A DNA stretch of 64,000 bases from an uncultured Ulvibacter sp. (GCA_943789105.1 CALSSW010000005.1:290001-354000); one strand, 5' to 3'; numbered from the stretch's first letter, positions 26,148-35,566 are shown. The notes: generated by a model from the sequence alone, not told the origin. Translations and numbers: made by a program.

Positions 26148-27644
26148 ATGTCTGCAAAGAACACTAGGTCTTTTGTTGCTTCTTTTTTAAAGTCTAGCAA
26201 TGACTCTGTTATACTTGCTGCTATTGCTGCAGGGCTTTATCCAATTCTATTTTATTACAGTAACAATTTTCAGTTAGTTAATACCTGGCAGCATTTTTTG
26301 TTTTTTGTGGCTAGCTTTATAGGGCTTCCTGCAACGCTTTTTCTTATAGTTAAAAAACTGTTTTCAAAAGTGAAGTTTTTACAAAAGTGGCAGCAGTATG
26401 TGGTACCTTTTTTAGGAGTATTTACTTTTTTGTTTTTAATGAAAATATGTTTGTATGCAGGCATACAAAAAAAGATGATACTTGGTATTGTTTTAATAGC
26501 CGCCATACTGGCCTTTTTTTTATGGAAACAATATAAAAAAATTATTGTATTGCAACTGCTTTTAGCAATCATGGGGCTAATTACACTCATTCCCGTTTTG
26601 AGCAAACAACTATTGTATGACAATTCTTGGACACTGCAACCAGATGCCATACAAGAGGCTAGTTTTGTTACAAAGCCCAATGTGTATTTTATTCAGCCAG
26701 ATGGCTATGTTAATTTTTCAGAAATAAACAAAGGCTACTATAACATAGATAACAATAGCTTTAAGAATTATTTAGACACAAATAACTTTAAAACCTATCC
26801 AAATTTTAGGAGTAATTACGCCTCCACTCTAACATCAAACAGTGCCACTTTTATGATGAAACATCATTATTATGGCAAGGGGAGTGATATTACAGAGAAC
26901 ACCAATGCCAGAGACATGATTATCTCAGATAACACGGTGCTAAACATATTTAAAAACAATGGGTATAAGAGTTATTTTTTGGCAGAGATGCCATACTTAT
27001 TGCTTAACAAGCCTGTCCTAGGGTATGATGTTAGTAATTTTACCTCTAGTGATGTTGGTTATATAGGTACCGGTTTAGGAACTTATTATGATATTCTTAC
27101 CCCACTTAACACTTACACAAAAGAAGTTATAACCCAACCTAAGTTTTTCTTTATTGAAATTTTTAATCCAGGTCATGTGCACGGCAGAGAGGCCCAATCA
27201 TTGGGTGTGGATGGAGAACGCGCACTCTGGCAACAAACACTTTTTAATGCAAACAAAACCCTTGTCCAAACCATAGATATTATAAAACAAAACGACCCCA
27301 ATGCCCTTATAGTTATTATGGCAGATCATGGCGGTTTTGTTGGTATGGAGTATACCCTGCAAACCTATACTAAAACCCAAGATAGAGATTTAATATACTC
27401 TATCTTTAGTAGCAACCTTTCTATACATTGGCCACAGGGTGATATACCCTCATATGATATAAATTTTAAAAGTGCTGTAAACGTTTTCAGGATTTTGGTA
27501 TCTTACTTAACGCAAGACACATCATATCTTGAACACCTTCAAGATGATAGTAGCTATGTTATTTTAAATAAAGATGCCCCTAGTGGCGTTTATAAGTACA
27601 TTGATACCGATGGAACCATCGTTTTTGAACCCGTTGCACAATAA
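26148..27644 (+). CDS. Membrane-anchored alkaline phosphatase/sulfatase-superfamily protein
   Basis: A 498-residue membrane enzyme. The first ~165 residues hold about five hydrophobic helices; the rest should be a periplasmic catalytic domain. Metal-site features of the alkaline phosphatase superfamily are visible: IQPDGYV near residue 183 (first metal-binding Asp), a Ser/Thr-rich stretch YASTLTSNSATFMM (about 224-237) that could give the nucleophile, and MADHGGF near residue 391. Architecture recalls LTA-synthase or phosphoethanolamine-transferase proteins. It starts immediately after the methyltransferase stop. Substrate likely a glycan or lipid headgroup. Confidence 0.72.
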   Translation: MSAKNTRSFVASFLKSSNDSVILAAIAAGLYPILFYYSNNFQLVNTWQHFLFFVASFIGLPATLFLIVKKLFSKVKFLQKWQQYVVPFLGVFTFLFLMKICLYAGIQKKMILGIVLIAAILAFFLWKQYKKIIVLQLLLAIMGLITLIPVLSKQLLYDNSWTLQPDAIQEASFVTKPNVYFIQPDGYVNFSEINKGYYNIDNNSFKNYLDTNNFKTYPNFRSNYASTLTSNSATFMMKHHYYGKGSDITENTNARDMIISDNTVLNIFKNNGYKSYFLAEMPYLLLNKPVLGYDVSNFTSSDVGYIGTGLGTYYDILTPLNTYTKEVITQPKFFFIEIFNPGHVHGREAQSLGVDGERALWQQTLFNANKTLVQTIDIIKQNDPNALIVIMADHGGFVGMEYTLQTYTKTQDRDLIYSIFSSNLSIHWPQGDIPSYDINFKSAVNVFRILVSYLTQDTSYLEHLQDDSSYVILNKDAPSGVYKYIDTDGTIVFEPVAQ

Positions 27645-27647
27645 TAG

Positions 27648-27655
27648 TACCTTTG
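27648..27655 (+). promoter_or_regulatory. -7 promoter box (TACCTTTG) before the FemAB-like gene
   Basis: TAnnTTTG match in the 40-base gap, 29 bases before the ATG at 27685; may start a second transcript in the locus. Confidence 0.4.
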
Positions 27656-27684
27656 ATAGGTAGCTTACAAAAAACATTATTTTT

Positions 27685-28663
27685 ATGTCTAATTATCGCG
27701 TAGAAAAATACACAAAAGAAAACCGCCTAGCGTGGGATACTTTTATTTCTGGGGCCAAAAACGCTACGTTTTTGTTTGCCCGCGATTTTATGGAGTATCA
27801 CAGCGATAGATTTACAGATTATTCTTTGCTAGTATATAAAGATGATATGCTCTATGCTGTACTGCCTGCAAACATTGTTGGTGACAAACTATACTCTCAT
27901 AAGGGGCTTACCTATGGAAGCTTAGTGTTGAGTAAAAGCGCAAAACTACTTTATACCTTTGAGGCTTTTAAAGCGCTGCTTGCATTTTTAAATGCCAAGG
28001 CTATTTCTACTTTAGAGCTGAGAAACATACCAACATTTTACAACACAATGCCCTCTGATGAGTTGTCTTACTTTTTATTCAAGGCAAATGCCAAACTCAT
28101 TAAAAGAGATGCATTAATGGTTATAGATACGACCAATAAAATAAAATTTCAGAAAAACAGACGTGAAGGCATTAACAAAGCAAAGCGAAATGGCCTCACT
28201 ATTGCTGTAGACGATAACTTTGAAGGATTTTGGAAGCAGATACTAATTCCAAATCTTCAAAAAAAGACACGGTGTGGCTCCGGTTCATAGCCTTGAGGAA
28301 ATACAACTACTTGCCACAAAGTTTCCAGATCATATCAAGCAAGTAAATGTGTATAAAGACAATGTTATTGTTGCAGGAACAACCCTGTTTTTAACAAAAA
28401 CTACGATACATCCGCAGTATGTTTCTGGCAATAGTGATAAGAATGCCTTTGGATCTTTGGATTTAGCCTATGATTATATTATAAACCATTTTGATAGTTC
28501 TAAACGCTATTTTGATTTTAATATCTCTAGCGAAGAAAATGGTACGGCTTTAAACAGCGGGCTTATTTTCTGGAAAGAGAGTTGCGGGGCTCGTACCTAT
28601 GTGGCAGACAACTATCTTATAGACACAGCATGCTATAAAACCTTAGATTTGCAGATACTATGA
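27685..28663 (+). pseudogene. FemAB/GNAT-like acyltransferase, frameshifted
   Basis: Two consecutive frames make one protein. The first (27685-28290) ends soon after NLQKK; the second resumes as HGVAPVHSLEEIQLL and runs to 28663. Removing one base from the seven-A run at 28259-28265 joins them into about 325 residues, a usual length for FemAB-like GNAT proteins that transfer acyl or aminoacyl groups to glycans. KNRREGINKAKRNGL (about 157-171) is the typical basic segment. The second part could start at GTG 28274. ATGA overlap with the aminotransferase implies the true gene ends at 28663. Sequence error, decay or slippage are all possible. Confidence 0.8.
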
Positions 28664-29760
28664 TACCATTTATAGACATACAGGCAATTAACTCCCGGTT
28701 TGAAAAATCATTTAAAAATCAGTTCCAAGATTTTTTAGACAGTGGTTACTTCGTTTTAGGGAATCAAGTTAGCGCCTTTGAGAGTAGGTTTGCAGACTAC
28801 TGTGAAACACAGTATTGCATTGGAGTTGGCAATGGTTTGGATGCATTACGTCTTATTCTAGAAGGGTATAAGATATTGGGTAAGTTAAAGCTAGGGGATG
28901 AGGTAATTGTTGCTTCTAACACATACATAGCTACAATAATAGCTATAAAACAAGCGGGTTTACAACCCCTACTAGTTGAGGTAGAAAACCAAACTTTTAA
29001 TTTTGATATTTCTGCATTAAAACAAGCTATCTCACCATCTACAAAGGCCATTATGCCAGTGCACCTGTATGGCCAAATTGCTCCTATGGAGCAAATAAAT
29101 AGCCTGGCTGTTAATAATAACCTATTGATTATTGAAGATGCGGCGCAAGCCCACGGTGCAATCCATACCAATGGCAAACGTGCAGGAAATCTTGGTCATG
29201 CAGCAGGATTTAGTTTTTATCCAACCAAAAACTTAGGAGCTCTTGGTGATGCAGGGGCAGTTACTACCAACGACGCTAGCTTGGCAGGGGCCATAAAAAA
29301 ATTACGTAACTACGGGTCTTCATCAAAATATGTTAATGAGTTACTAGGAGTAAACTCAAGACTTGATGAATTGCAGGCCAGTTTTTTATCTGTTAAATTA
29401 CCTGTTTTAGATGCAGATAACTCCACAAGGAGAGACATTGCTACTGCATATATAAAAGGAATTACAAATACAAAAATTGTGCTTCCTGCTTATGATGGTT
29501 CAAAAAACCATGTGTTTCATTTGTTTGTTGTGCAGGTAGAAAACAGAAATCAATTCCAAGACTATCTTAAAAATAAGGGGATAGGTACTTTAATTCATTA
29601 CCCAATACCGCCGCACCATCAAGAGGCATTAAAAGAATTTGCAGTTTTACAATTACCTATTTCAGAAAAAATACACCAACAAGTAATTAGTTTACCCATG
29701 AGCCCGGTAATGACTAAAGCTCAAATTCAAAAAGTGATCAACGTTGTAAATGCATATTAA
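28660..29760 (+). CDS. DegT/DnrJ/EryC1/StrS sugar aminotransferase
   Basis: A 366-residue PLP enzyme that aminates a nucleotide-linked keto-sugar. Family signatures: [12 protein letters not shown] (about 50-61), [18 protein letters not shown] (about 155-165), and the Schiff-base lysine in [17 protein letters not shown]. The ATG overlaps the preceding gene's stop (ATGA). With the FdtA-like ketoisomerase at 33352 it could make dTDP-3-amino-3,6-dideoxyhexose, as FdtB or QdtB does; this pairing is inference. Confidence 0.88.
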   Translation: MIPFIDIQAINSRFEKSFKNQFQDFLDSGYFVLGNQVSAFESRFADYCETQYCIGVGNGLDALRLILEGYKILGKLKLGDEVIVASNTYIATIIAIKQAGLQPLLVEVENQTFNFDISALKQAISPSTKAIMPVHLYGQIAPMEQINSLAVNNNLLIIEDAAQAHGAIHTNGKRAGNLGHAAGFSFYPTKNLGALGDAGAVTTNDASLAGAIKKLRNYGSSSKYVNELLGVNSRLDELQASFLSVKLPVLDADNSTRRDIATAYIKGITNTKIVLPAYDGSKNHVFHLFVVQVENRNQFQDYLKNKGIGTLIHYPIPPHHQEALKEFAVLQLPISEKIHQQVISLPMSPVMTKAQIQKVINVVNAY

Positions 29761-31071
29761 TTGAAGATTCCAGATTTTATTAAAAGTAATTTACTTTTAA
29801 AGATGACCTCTTTAAACGCTGTAGTAGTATCTATCAGATTAGTAGTGTCTGCCGTTGTGCAGCGTTTGCTTTTTGATTTAGTGGGCGCAGAAGGACTTTT
29901 TAAAATAGGGCAATTAAGAAGTCTTACCCAGCTGCTTACCTCTCTTACCTCTTTTGGGGTGTTTAATGGTGTGGTAAAATACTTGTCTGAATATAAGGAT
30001 GATAAGCCCAAACTTCAACAACTTTTTTCTACCGCTTTTGTATTTATGGTTGTGGGTACACTGCTCTCTGGCGTAGTGCTTTTTATCTTTGCAATTCCTA
30101 TAAGTAACTATTTGTTTACAGATAGTGTAGATTATAGTTTTGTGATACGCTTTGTTGCTTTGGCAGCACCTAGTATAGCTGTGCAACGTGTTTTTAGCGG
30201 TGTAGTAAATGGCCTGTCTGAGTATAAAAAATTCGCTAAAATAGAGCTTATTAGCTACCTCATTAGTATAGCTGTTTTGGTAGTGTGCCTATATCAATAC
30301 AACCTTTCTGGAGTTTTAATTGCTATTGCATTGGCACCTGCTATACAGGTGATTGTAGTGGTGGCTATTTTTTATAAGCTGCTTAACCAATATGTGCAGT
30401 TTTCTAAGTTGAAATTTCAAACTCCATTTTTAAAAAATTTATTGGCTTTCTCTCTCATGTCTTTTGTAGCAACAATCTTACTCCATTTTGTTGAAATAGA
30501 CATTAGATCCATGCTTGCCGAAAAAATGTCTGAGAGAGATGCTGGTGTCTGGACAAACATCACCTTTATTTCAAGAAATTATATGGTCTTCTCTGGCTCT
30601 TTATTCTCTTTATATGTCTTACCAAAGTTTGCAGGAATCTACTCTGGTAAAGCCTTTAAAAAAGAAGTGTATAGTATATACAAAACACTACTGCCCATTT
30701 TTGGACTTGGTATGTTAGTTGTATTTTTTGGTAAATCTATTATTGTACATCTGTTGTATCCTGGATTAGATGAAATGTTACCACTATTTAAATGGCAATT
30801 ACTGGGAGACTTTGTTAGACTAGCTTCTCTGGTTTTGGCACATCAGTTTTTAGCTAAAAAAATGGTGCGTAACTTTATTTTCTCTGAGCTATTGTCTCTA
30901 GGATTGTTTTATGGTTTTGCAAACTATTTAGTTGCTCAGTTCGGGGTAGAAGGTATTGTAATGGGTCACTTTTTAAGGTATGTCATCTATTTTATGGTGG
31001 TGGTTTTCTTGGTGTGGCGTTATTTTAACAATCAAAAGTCACCACAGAGTGATACTACTTCTATAGCCTAG
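29761..31071 (+). CDS. Polysaccharide flippase (Wzx/MATE-like)
   Basis: A 436-residue integral membrane protein with about 12 hydrophobic segments, resembling O-antigen translocases that flip lipid-linked oligosaccharide to the periplasm. The start is TTG at 29761, directly after the aminotransferase TAA with no gap; N-terminal KIPDFIKSNLLLKMTSLNAVV is typical of the group. It ends tail-to-tail with the next minus-strand gene, leaving one base. Confidence 0.82.
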   Translation: MKIPDFIKSNLLLKMTSLNAVVVSIRLVVSAVVQRLLFDLVGAEGLFKIGQLRSLTQLLTSLTSFGVFNGVVKYLSEYKDDKPKLQQLFSTAFVFMVVGTLLSGVVLFIFAIPISNYLFTDSVDYSFVIRFVALAAPSIAVQRVFSGVVNGLSEYKKFAKIELISYLISIAVLVVCLYQYNLSGVLIAIALAPAIQVIVVVAIFYKLLNQYVQFSKLKFQTPFLKNLLAFSLMSFVATILLHFVEIDIRSMLAEKMSERDAGVWTNITFISRNYMVFSGSLFSLYVLPKFAGIYSGKAFKKEVYSIYKTLLPIFGLGMLVVFFGKSIIVHLLYPGLDEMLPLFKWQLLGDFVRLASLVLAHQFLAKKMVRNFIFSELLSLGLFYGFANYLVAQFGVEGIVMGHFLRYVIYFMVVVFLVWRYFNNQKSPQSDTTSIA

Positions 31072-31072
31072 G

Positions 31073-32203
31073 CTAGTTCCAAGTGTCTAGATACTGCTGA
31101 GCTACTTTCTTGTAGTGGTGATGCTGCACTACAAACTCATGTGCAGCCAATCCAATTTCTTTAATTTTTTCTGGGTGTTTGATCAAATCTTCTAGGGCAA
31201 TAACCAAACTCTCTACATTAGGCAAGGCATTAATAGCAACAGGAGTATCTAGCTTGTAATGTTCCATAAACGCTGGTTCTGCACCAGTGAAAACCACTTT
31301 TGCTTTGGCCATAGCCTCCAAAGCATTATAGCCTTGATCATAAGCAAATACTTGGTCTAGAATGATGTGGGCGTCGTTATATTTTTTAATGTATTGATCA
31401 TAAGGCAAATTCTCAACAACTTCTATGTGTACCAGCTCAGGAAATTTTTGTTGAATAGCAACTAAAGCCTCTTCGAAGTAAGAGATTCCTTTGCTATGGT
31501 AATTTGTTCTGTTAATCCCCATAAATATTACAATAGGGCCCTTTGTGTCCAGTTCAAAAACACTAAGCTTTGACGTGTTTATTGGGTTTGGTATTAACCC
31601 TAGGTACTTACTATTACCCGCTAGTGGCATATGATAATCATAATCACTAGCTATGACCCCGTCTATGTTTTTAAAAAGGTACTGGTGTAGTTCTTTAAAA
31701 GGTGTGGTAGTGTATTTTAAAACACTCTTGAATTCTATTTTTGACACCTTACCATCTTTGTAATTACTTAGTATAGAGTAAGGGTTTACATTGCTTAATT
31801 GATGTTGTACACTCAAGTAATCTGTCCCACAACTCAGTAAAAATAATTTTTTGTTGTTTTGTTTCAAGAACGAAATCATTTTAATTTCATCCTTAACAGC
31901 AGCACCAAACGGGCTTTCATTAATGAGTTGTACCACATCAAATCCTTTAAGTGATGATGCGTTTTTGAAAAACTGCCTGGTCATAGACCAAGAGGTAATG
32001 TCAAATTTAAATAGTATGTAGATTACTATTTTTATTTTTCGGGCCAATCCTGTATCAAAACTCCTTTGTATAATAATATCACTAGGATACTTTTTAAAGT
32101 AATCTCCCGTTGATATAAGTATAACTTGATGGCCCAAAGCGACCAGTCCTTCTTGCAAAGAATTGTGCAATCTGCTGTATTCACCAACCAGAAGGATCTT
32201 CAT
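31073..32203 (-). CDS. Glycosyltransferase (GT-B fold, family 1/4-like)
   Basis: A 376-residue cytoplasmic glycosyltransferase. It begins MKILLVGEYSRLHNSLQEGL, a GT-B N-terminal Rossmann strand with a nucleotide loop, and has a C-terminal donor site around DQVFAYDQGYNALEAMAKAK (EALAMG-like stretch). The donor sugar cannot be assigned. It is on the opposite strand to the flippase and diverges from the next glycosyltransferase with interleaved promoter boxes. Confidence 0.8.
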   Translation of the reverse strand: MKILLVGEYSRLHNSLQEGLVALGHQVILISTGDYFKKYPSDIIIQRSFDTGLARKIKIVIYILFKFDITSWSMTRQFFKNASSLKGFDVVQLINESPFGAAVKDEIKMISFLKQNNKKLFLLSCGTDYLSVQHQLSNVNPYSILSNYKDGKVSKIEFKSVLKYTTTPFKELHQYLFKNIDGVIASDYDYHMPLAGNSKYLGLIPNPINTSKLSVFELDTKGPIVIFMGINRTNYHSKGISYFEEALVAIQQKFPELVHIEVVENLPYDQYIKKYNDAHIILDQVFAYDQGYNALEAMAKAKVVFTGAEPAFMEHYKLDTPVAINALPNVESLVIALEDLIKHPEKIKEIGLAAHEFVVQHHHYKKVAQQYLDTWN

Positions 32204-32211
32204 ATTTGTGG

Positions 32212-32219
32212 TATCTTTG
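32212..32219 (+). promoter_or_regulatory. -7 promoter box (TATCTTTG) of the plus-strand glycosyltransferase
   Basis: Perfect match 33 bases before the ATG at 32253, inside the 49-base divergent gap. Confidence 0.5.
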
Positions 32220-32234
32220 GGTTTAGTTATGCAT

Positions 32235-32242
32235 CAAAAATA
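32235..32242 (-). promoter_or_regulatory. -7 promoter box (TATTTTTG) of the minus-strand glycosyltransferase
   Basis: Perfect match on the minus strand 31 bases upstream of the ATG at 32203; it lies beyond the plus-strand box, so the two transcripts would overlap at their 5' ends. Confidence 0.45.
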
Positions 32243-32252
32243 ACATTAATTG

Positions 32253-33365
32253 ATGACGCAAACAGCGCATAAAAAGAAATTTAAAATTTGTCTGATTTCT
32301 ATTTCATTAGCAAAAGGTGGAGCAGAGCGTTCTGTAGCTATGCTTTCTCAAATGCTTTCTAGTTTAGGGCACCAGGTTCATATCGTTGTTTTAAACAACG
32401 AAATTGATTTTAAATACAGCGGCACACTCTTTAATTTAGGCGCTTTAAAACCTAAAGATGACCACTTTCTTGCTAGACTTACTAGGTTTAAAAAATTACG
32501 CAGGTATTTAAAAACCCATTCTTTTGATGTTGTGATTGATCACAGACCTAAAAACGAATATTTTAGAGAGTTATTTTATGCCAAGTATATCTATAGAAAC
32601 CTTAGTGCTATTTACGTAGTGCATAGCTCTAAAAAACAAGAATATTTCACCAAGATGGTCACAAAAATGGCCGCCATATATAATACTCAATTAGCTACTG
32701 TAACAGTGTCTAGTCATATTGAGCAGCATGTTGCTAAGACAAGTGGAGTTCTTAACTGCAGCACTATCCATAATGCGTATAATCCAGCCTGGAAACAAGA
32801 ATCTTTATTAGATGATTTTCCGGCTACAAACTACATACTTAGTTATGGAAGATTGCATGATGGGATTAAAGACCTTTCTTTTTTATTACACTCTTTTAAC
32901 GCTTCTAGGGTTTGGAAAGATGAAGTTTCTTTAGTTATTATGGGTGATGGCCCAGACAAAAAAATGTTACAAGATCTTGCAGCAAGTATGCCATGTAACA
33001 AGCACATTGTTTTTTTACCCTTTACAAAAGCCCCTTTTGGTATTATAAAAAATGCTAGATGTGTTACCCTAACTAGTTTTTATGAGGGGTTTCCTATGGT
33101 TTTGGTAGAATCCTTATGTGTTGGAGTGCCTGTTGTTTCTTTGGATATTGTTTCTGGTCCTTCAGAAATAATACAGCACAACTTCAATGGCCTTTTAGTG
33201 AAAGAAAGAGATCTTGATAAATTTGCAGATGCCCTTGGTGTCATTTGTAGAGACGAAGTGTTATATTTGAAATTAAAAGCCCAAACCCAAGGCTCTGTAC
33301 AACAATTTTCTATGCAGGAAATTTCAGAAAAATGGGATAACTTACTACAACATGTCATACGTTAA
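32253..33365 (+). CDS. Glycosyltransferase family 4
   Basis: A 370-residue retaining glycosyltransferase. ISLAKGGAERSVAMLSQML (about 17-35) is the GT4 N-terminal loop (GGAER), SYGRLHDGIKDLSFLLHSF starts the donor-binding domain, and FYEGFPMVLVESLCVGVPVV holds the EX7E motif. I choose the ATG at 32253; a TTG lies just before it. Its last 14 bases overlap the FdtA-like gene, so the two are co-translated. Confidence 0.87.
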   Translation: MTQTAHKKKFKICLISISLAKGGAERSVAMLSQMLSSLGHQVHIVVLNNEIDFKYSGTLFNLGALKPKDDHFLARLTRFKKLRRYLKTHSFDVVIDHRPKNEYFRELFYAKYIYRNLSAIYVVHSSKKQEYFTKMVTKMAAIYNTQLATVTVSSHIEQHVAKTSGVLNCSTIHNAYNPAWKQESLLDDFPATNYILSYGRLHDGIKDLSFLLHSFNASRVWKDEVSLVIMGDGPDKKMLQDLAASMPCNKHIVFLPFTKAPFGIIKNARCVTLTSFYEGFPMVLVESLCVGVPVVSLDIVSGPSEIIQHNFNGLLVKERDLDKFADALGVICRDEVLYLKLKAQTQGSVQQFSMQEISEKWDNLLQHVIR

Positions 33366-33771
33366 TTTAACCAATATATCATTACAAGAAATACCTAAAA
33401 TATGTGATCCAGAAGGTCGCGGAAATTTATCAGTCATAGAAAAGGATGTATTACCCTTTGATATTAAACGCGTGTATTATTTATATGATGTGCCCAGTGA
33501 TAGTTGTAGAGGAGGGCATGCTCATAAAGAGTTACAGCAATTCTTAATAGCCCTTAGTGGTAGTTTTGACGTGGTGCTTGATAATGGAAAACATCGTAGA
33601 ACCATCACCTTAAATAGGCCTAATAAAGGCCTTTTAATACCTTGCGGGGTTTGGCGAGAGTTAGAAAATTTTTCTGCAGGATCGGTTTGTTTATCCCTGG
33701 TAAGTGAGGTGTATCAAGAAGAAGATTATATCCGTGATTATGATGTTTTTAGATCAGTTGTAGGTGCTTAA
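33352..33771 (+). CDS. fdtA: dTDP-4-keto-6-deoxyhexose 3,4-ketoisomerase (FdtA/QdtA-like cupin)
   Basis: A 139-residue single-domain cupin. RGGHAHKELQQFLIALSG (about 54-71) carries the histidines of the sugar-isomerase active site, and FDVVLDNG and the LIPCGVWRE segment complete the fold. Family members move the keto group of dTDP-4-keto-6-deoxyglucose from C4 to C3 to allow amination. It overlaps the upstream glycosyltransferase by 14 bases and the converging one by 18. FdtA and QdtA differ in product stereochemistry, which cannot be told here. Confidence 0.82.
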   Translation: MSYVNLTNISLQEIPKICDPEGRGNLSVIEKDVLPFDIKRVYYLYDVPSDSCRGGHAHKELQQFLIALSGSFDVVLDNGKHRRTITLNRPNKGLLIPCGVWRELENFSAGSVCLSLVSEVYQEEDYIRDYDVFRSVVGA

Positions 33772-34686
33772 CTGAAATCCAGCTTTTTCTAAAACTACTT
33801 TTACCTGTAACAAAACCTCTAAAATAACACTAGGTGCGCTTATTAAAAAACGTTGCTTTTTGTTAATATTTTTAAAATCTATCCCTTTTTTATACTTTAA
33901 ATAATCCTTTTTGTTTCCTGCTATTTTTGCATGCAGGGCTAGTGAATACCTGTTTAAGTCTAAGAACTTTTTAAGTCCTTTGTGGCTTGAAATATGTTTT
34001 TCATAACAATCTAAATCTAGCGCTTTTTTTACTTGTTTTGGAGAATTTGACAAACTCGTTGCTTCAAAGCGATATGTTGCTAATGGAGTGTTTAAAAAAA
34101 CCACTGTGTAGGCTAGACCTAGTCTAATCCATAAATCTGTATCCTCTCCACTGCGCAGGGTTGGGTTGTAATATCCAATTGTTTCAAAAACATCTTTATG
34201 TAGCACAGTGCTGCTACTGGTGAGTATGGTATTTATATAGCTAGAGGTAAAGTAAGATACTACATAGCTTTTATCTGGAGATAGGTTTGCTATGGAGTAG
34301 GTTGGTTTATACATTTTTCCTCTAGACTCTATAGTACAAACCGCTGCAAATACATGTTGTTTTGGATACCCATCTATTAGAGCATCTATTTTTTCAAGAT
34401 AGTCTTCTTTCCATATGTCATCTGCATCTAATAAAGCAATGTAGTCTGCATTTGCTTTATTTATCCCGGTATTTCTAGCTATAGAAACCCCTTGGTTTTC
34501 TTGTTTGATGTAGTGTATTCTTGGATCTGTAAAGCTCTTTATTATAGACTCACTAGCGTCTGTAGCTCCGTCATTAATTACTATGAGCTCAAAATCTACA
34601 AAACGTTGTTTAATAACACTTTCTAGGGTTTTAGAGAGGTATTTTTCTTTATTGTACACTGGTATGATTACAGAAAATCTAGGCAT
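33754..34686 (-). CDS. Glycosyltransferase family 2
   Basis: A 310-residue GT-A transferase: RFSVIIPVYNKEKYLSKTLE at the N-terminus, VINDGATD near residue 35, and the DADD metal site in YIALLDADDIW near 87. Basic C-terminus, no clear TM helix. Its ATG overlaps the stop of the upstream glycosyltransferase by 8 bases, so both come from one transcript; its end overlaps fdtA by 18 bases. Confidence 0.87.
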   Translation of the reverse strand: MPRFSVIIPVYNKEKYLSKTLESVIKQRFVDFELIVINDGATDASESIIKSFTDPRIHYIKQENQGVSIARNTGINKANADYIALLDADDIWKEDYLEKIDALIDGYPKQHVFAAVCTIESRGKMYKPTYSIANLSPDKSYVVSYFTSSYINTILTSSSTVLHKDVFETIGYYNPTLRSGEDTDLWIRLGLAYTVVFLNTPLATYRFEATSLSNSPKQVKKALDLDCYEKHISSHKGLKKFLDLNRYSLALHAKIAGNKKDYLKYKKGIDFKNINKKQRFLISAPSVILEVLLQVKVVLEKAGFQLSTYN

Positions 34687-35566
34687 TTTTCTTTAATTTA
34701 CAGTAAAAACATAGTTTATATAGATCGAACAAAAAGATAGACGGGTGTTTTGAATTTAAATTTGCAATGATTTGTTTTTCAAACCTATTACAAACAAAAA
34801 TAAAAATAGCTGTTAGCCCAATGCTATTTAATTGATTGTATCTTCTTTGTAAGGGGCGAGCAGTAGTATCTATTTTTTTGTTTTTTTCGAGGGTAAATGT
34901 GGTTTGTATTGCTCCTAATGATTTTTCAATAAATACAGCGGTGCTCTCAAGACCTAAATGAATGGTTGGATTTTCAATATGTAATATATTTGCCTTTAAT
35001 TCTTTTAATTTATAAGAGAAAAATATATCAAGACCATACATGTTAGCCTCTAATATATTCGCTTTTTCAAACATGTTTTTTTGAATTAATACATTTTGAG
35101 AAATTATATTATAAGGGTGTTTATTTCTTTCTTTTGCACTTTTTGTTTCTTTTTTTCTACCATAGGCCCATCTAAGCATTTGGTTGTGATTGGGCTTTTG
35201 ATTCTCGTAAACAATTCCGCCACTTATAACATCTTGTTTTTTGTCTAGTTGTTTTACATACCTAGCTATTAATTTATCATCCAGAGGGGTTACATCTGCA
35301 TCTAGAAATAGCAACCAGTTGTATTTTGCTTTATTTGCTAAAATATTTCTTGTTGCTGTTCTGCCAACATTTTTTTCATTCTCAAGAAAACTACAGTGGT
35401 CTAGAGCGTTTATTTTTTTATTTTCAGTACTACATTGTGAATTAGAAGATGCATCATCAAGCACTAAAATTTCAAAATTAACATCACTTTTTACACCCTG
35501 GTATTGCAAGTTTTTCACAAGCTTTAGGGTATTGTAATTATATGTTGGTATTAAAATTGAAAGCAT
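34679..35566 (-). CDS. Glycosyltransferase family 2
   Basis: A 295-residue GT-A transferase starting at the ATG at 35566 (MLSILIPTYNYNT); a start at 35581 adds only five residues. LVLDDASS near 34 and FLDADVTP near 87 are the nucleotide and metal sites. It lies at the right end of the polysaccharide locus, first gene of a two-gene minus-strand unit. Confidence 0.84.
   Translation of the reverse strand: MLSILIPTYNYNTLKLVKNLQYQGVKSDVNFEILVLDDASSNSQCSTENKKINALDHCSFLENEKNVGRTATRNILANKAKYNWLLFLDADVTPLDDKLIARYVKQLDKKQDVISGGIVYENQKPNHNQMLRWAYGRKKETKSAKERNKHPYNIISQNVLIQKNMFEKANILEANMYGLDIFFSYKLKELKANILHIENPTIHLGLESTAVFIEKSLGAIQTTFTLEKNKKIDTTARPLQRRYNQLNSIGLTAIFIFVCNRFEKQIIANLNSKHPSIFLFDLYKLCFYCKLKKNA

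Noticed and set aside
28259-28266. A AAA AAG heptamer in frame in the FemAB-like gene, the classic site for programmed -1 frameshifting
   Set aside because: The second part of the protein lies in the +1 frame, so a -1 ribosomal shift would not produce it. An extra base or transcriptional slippage fits better.
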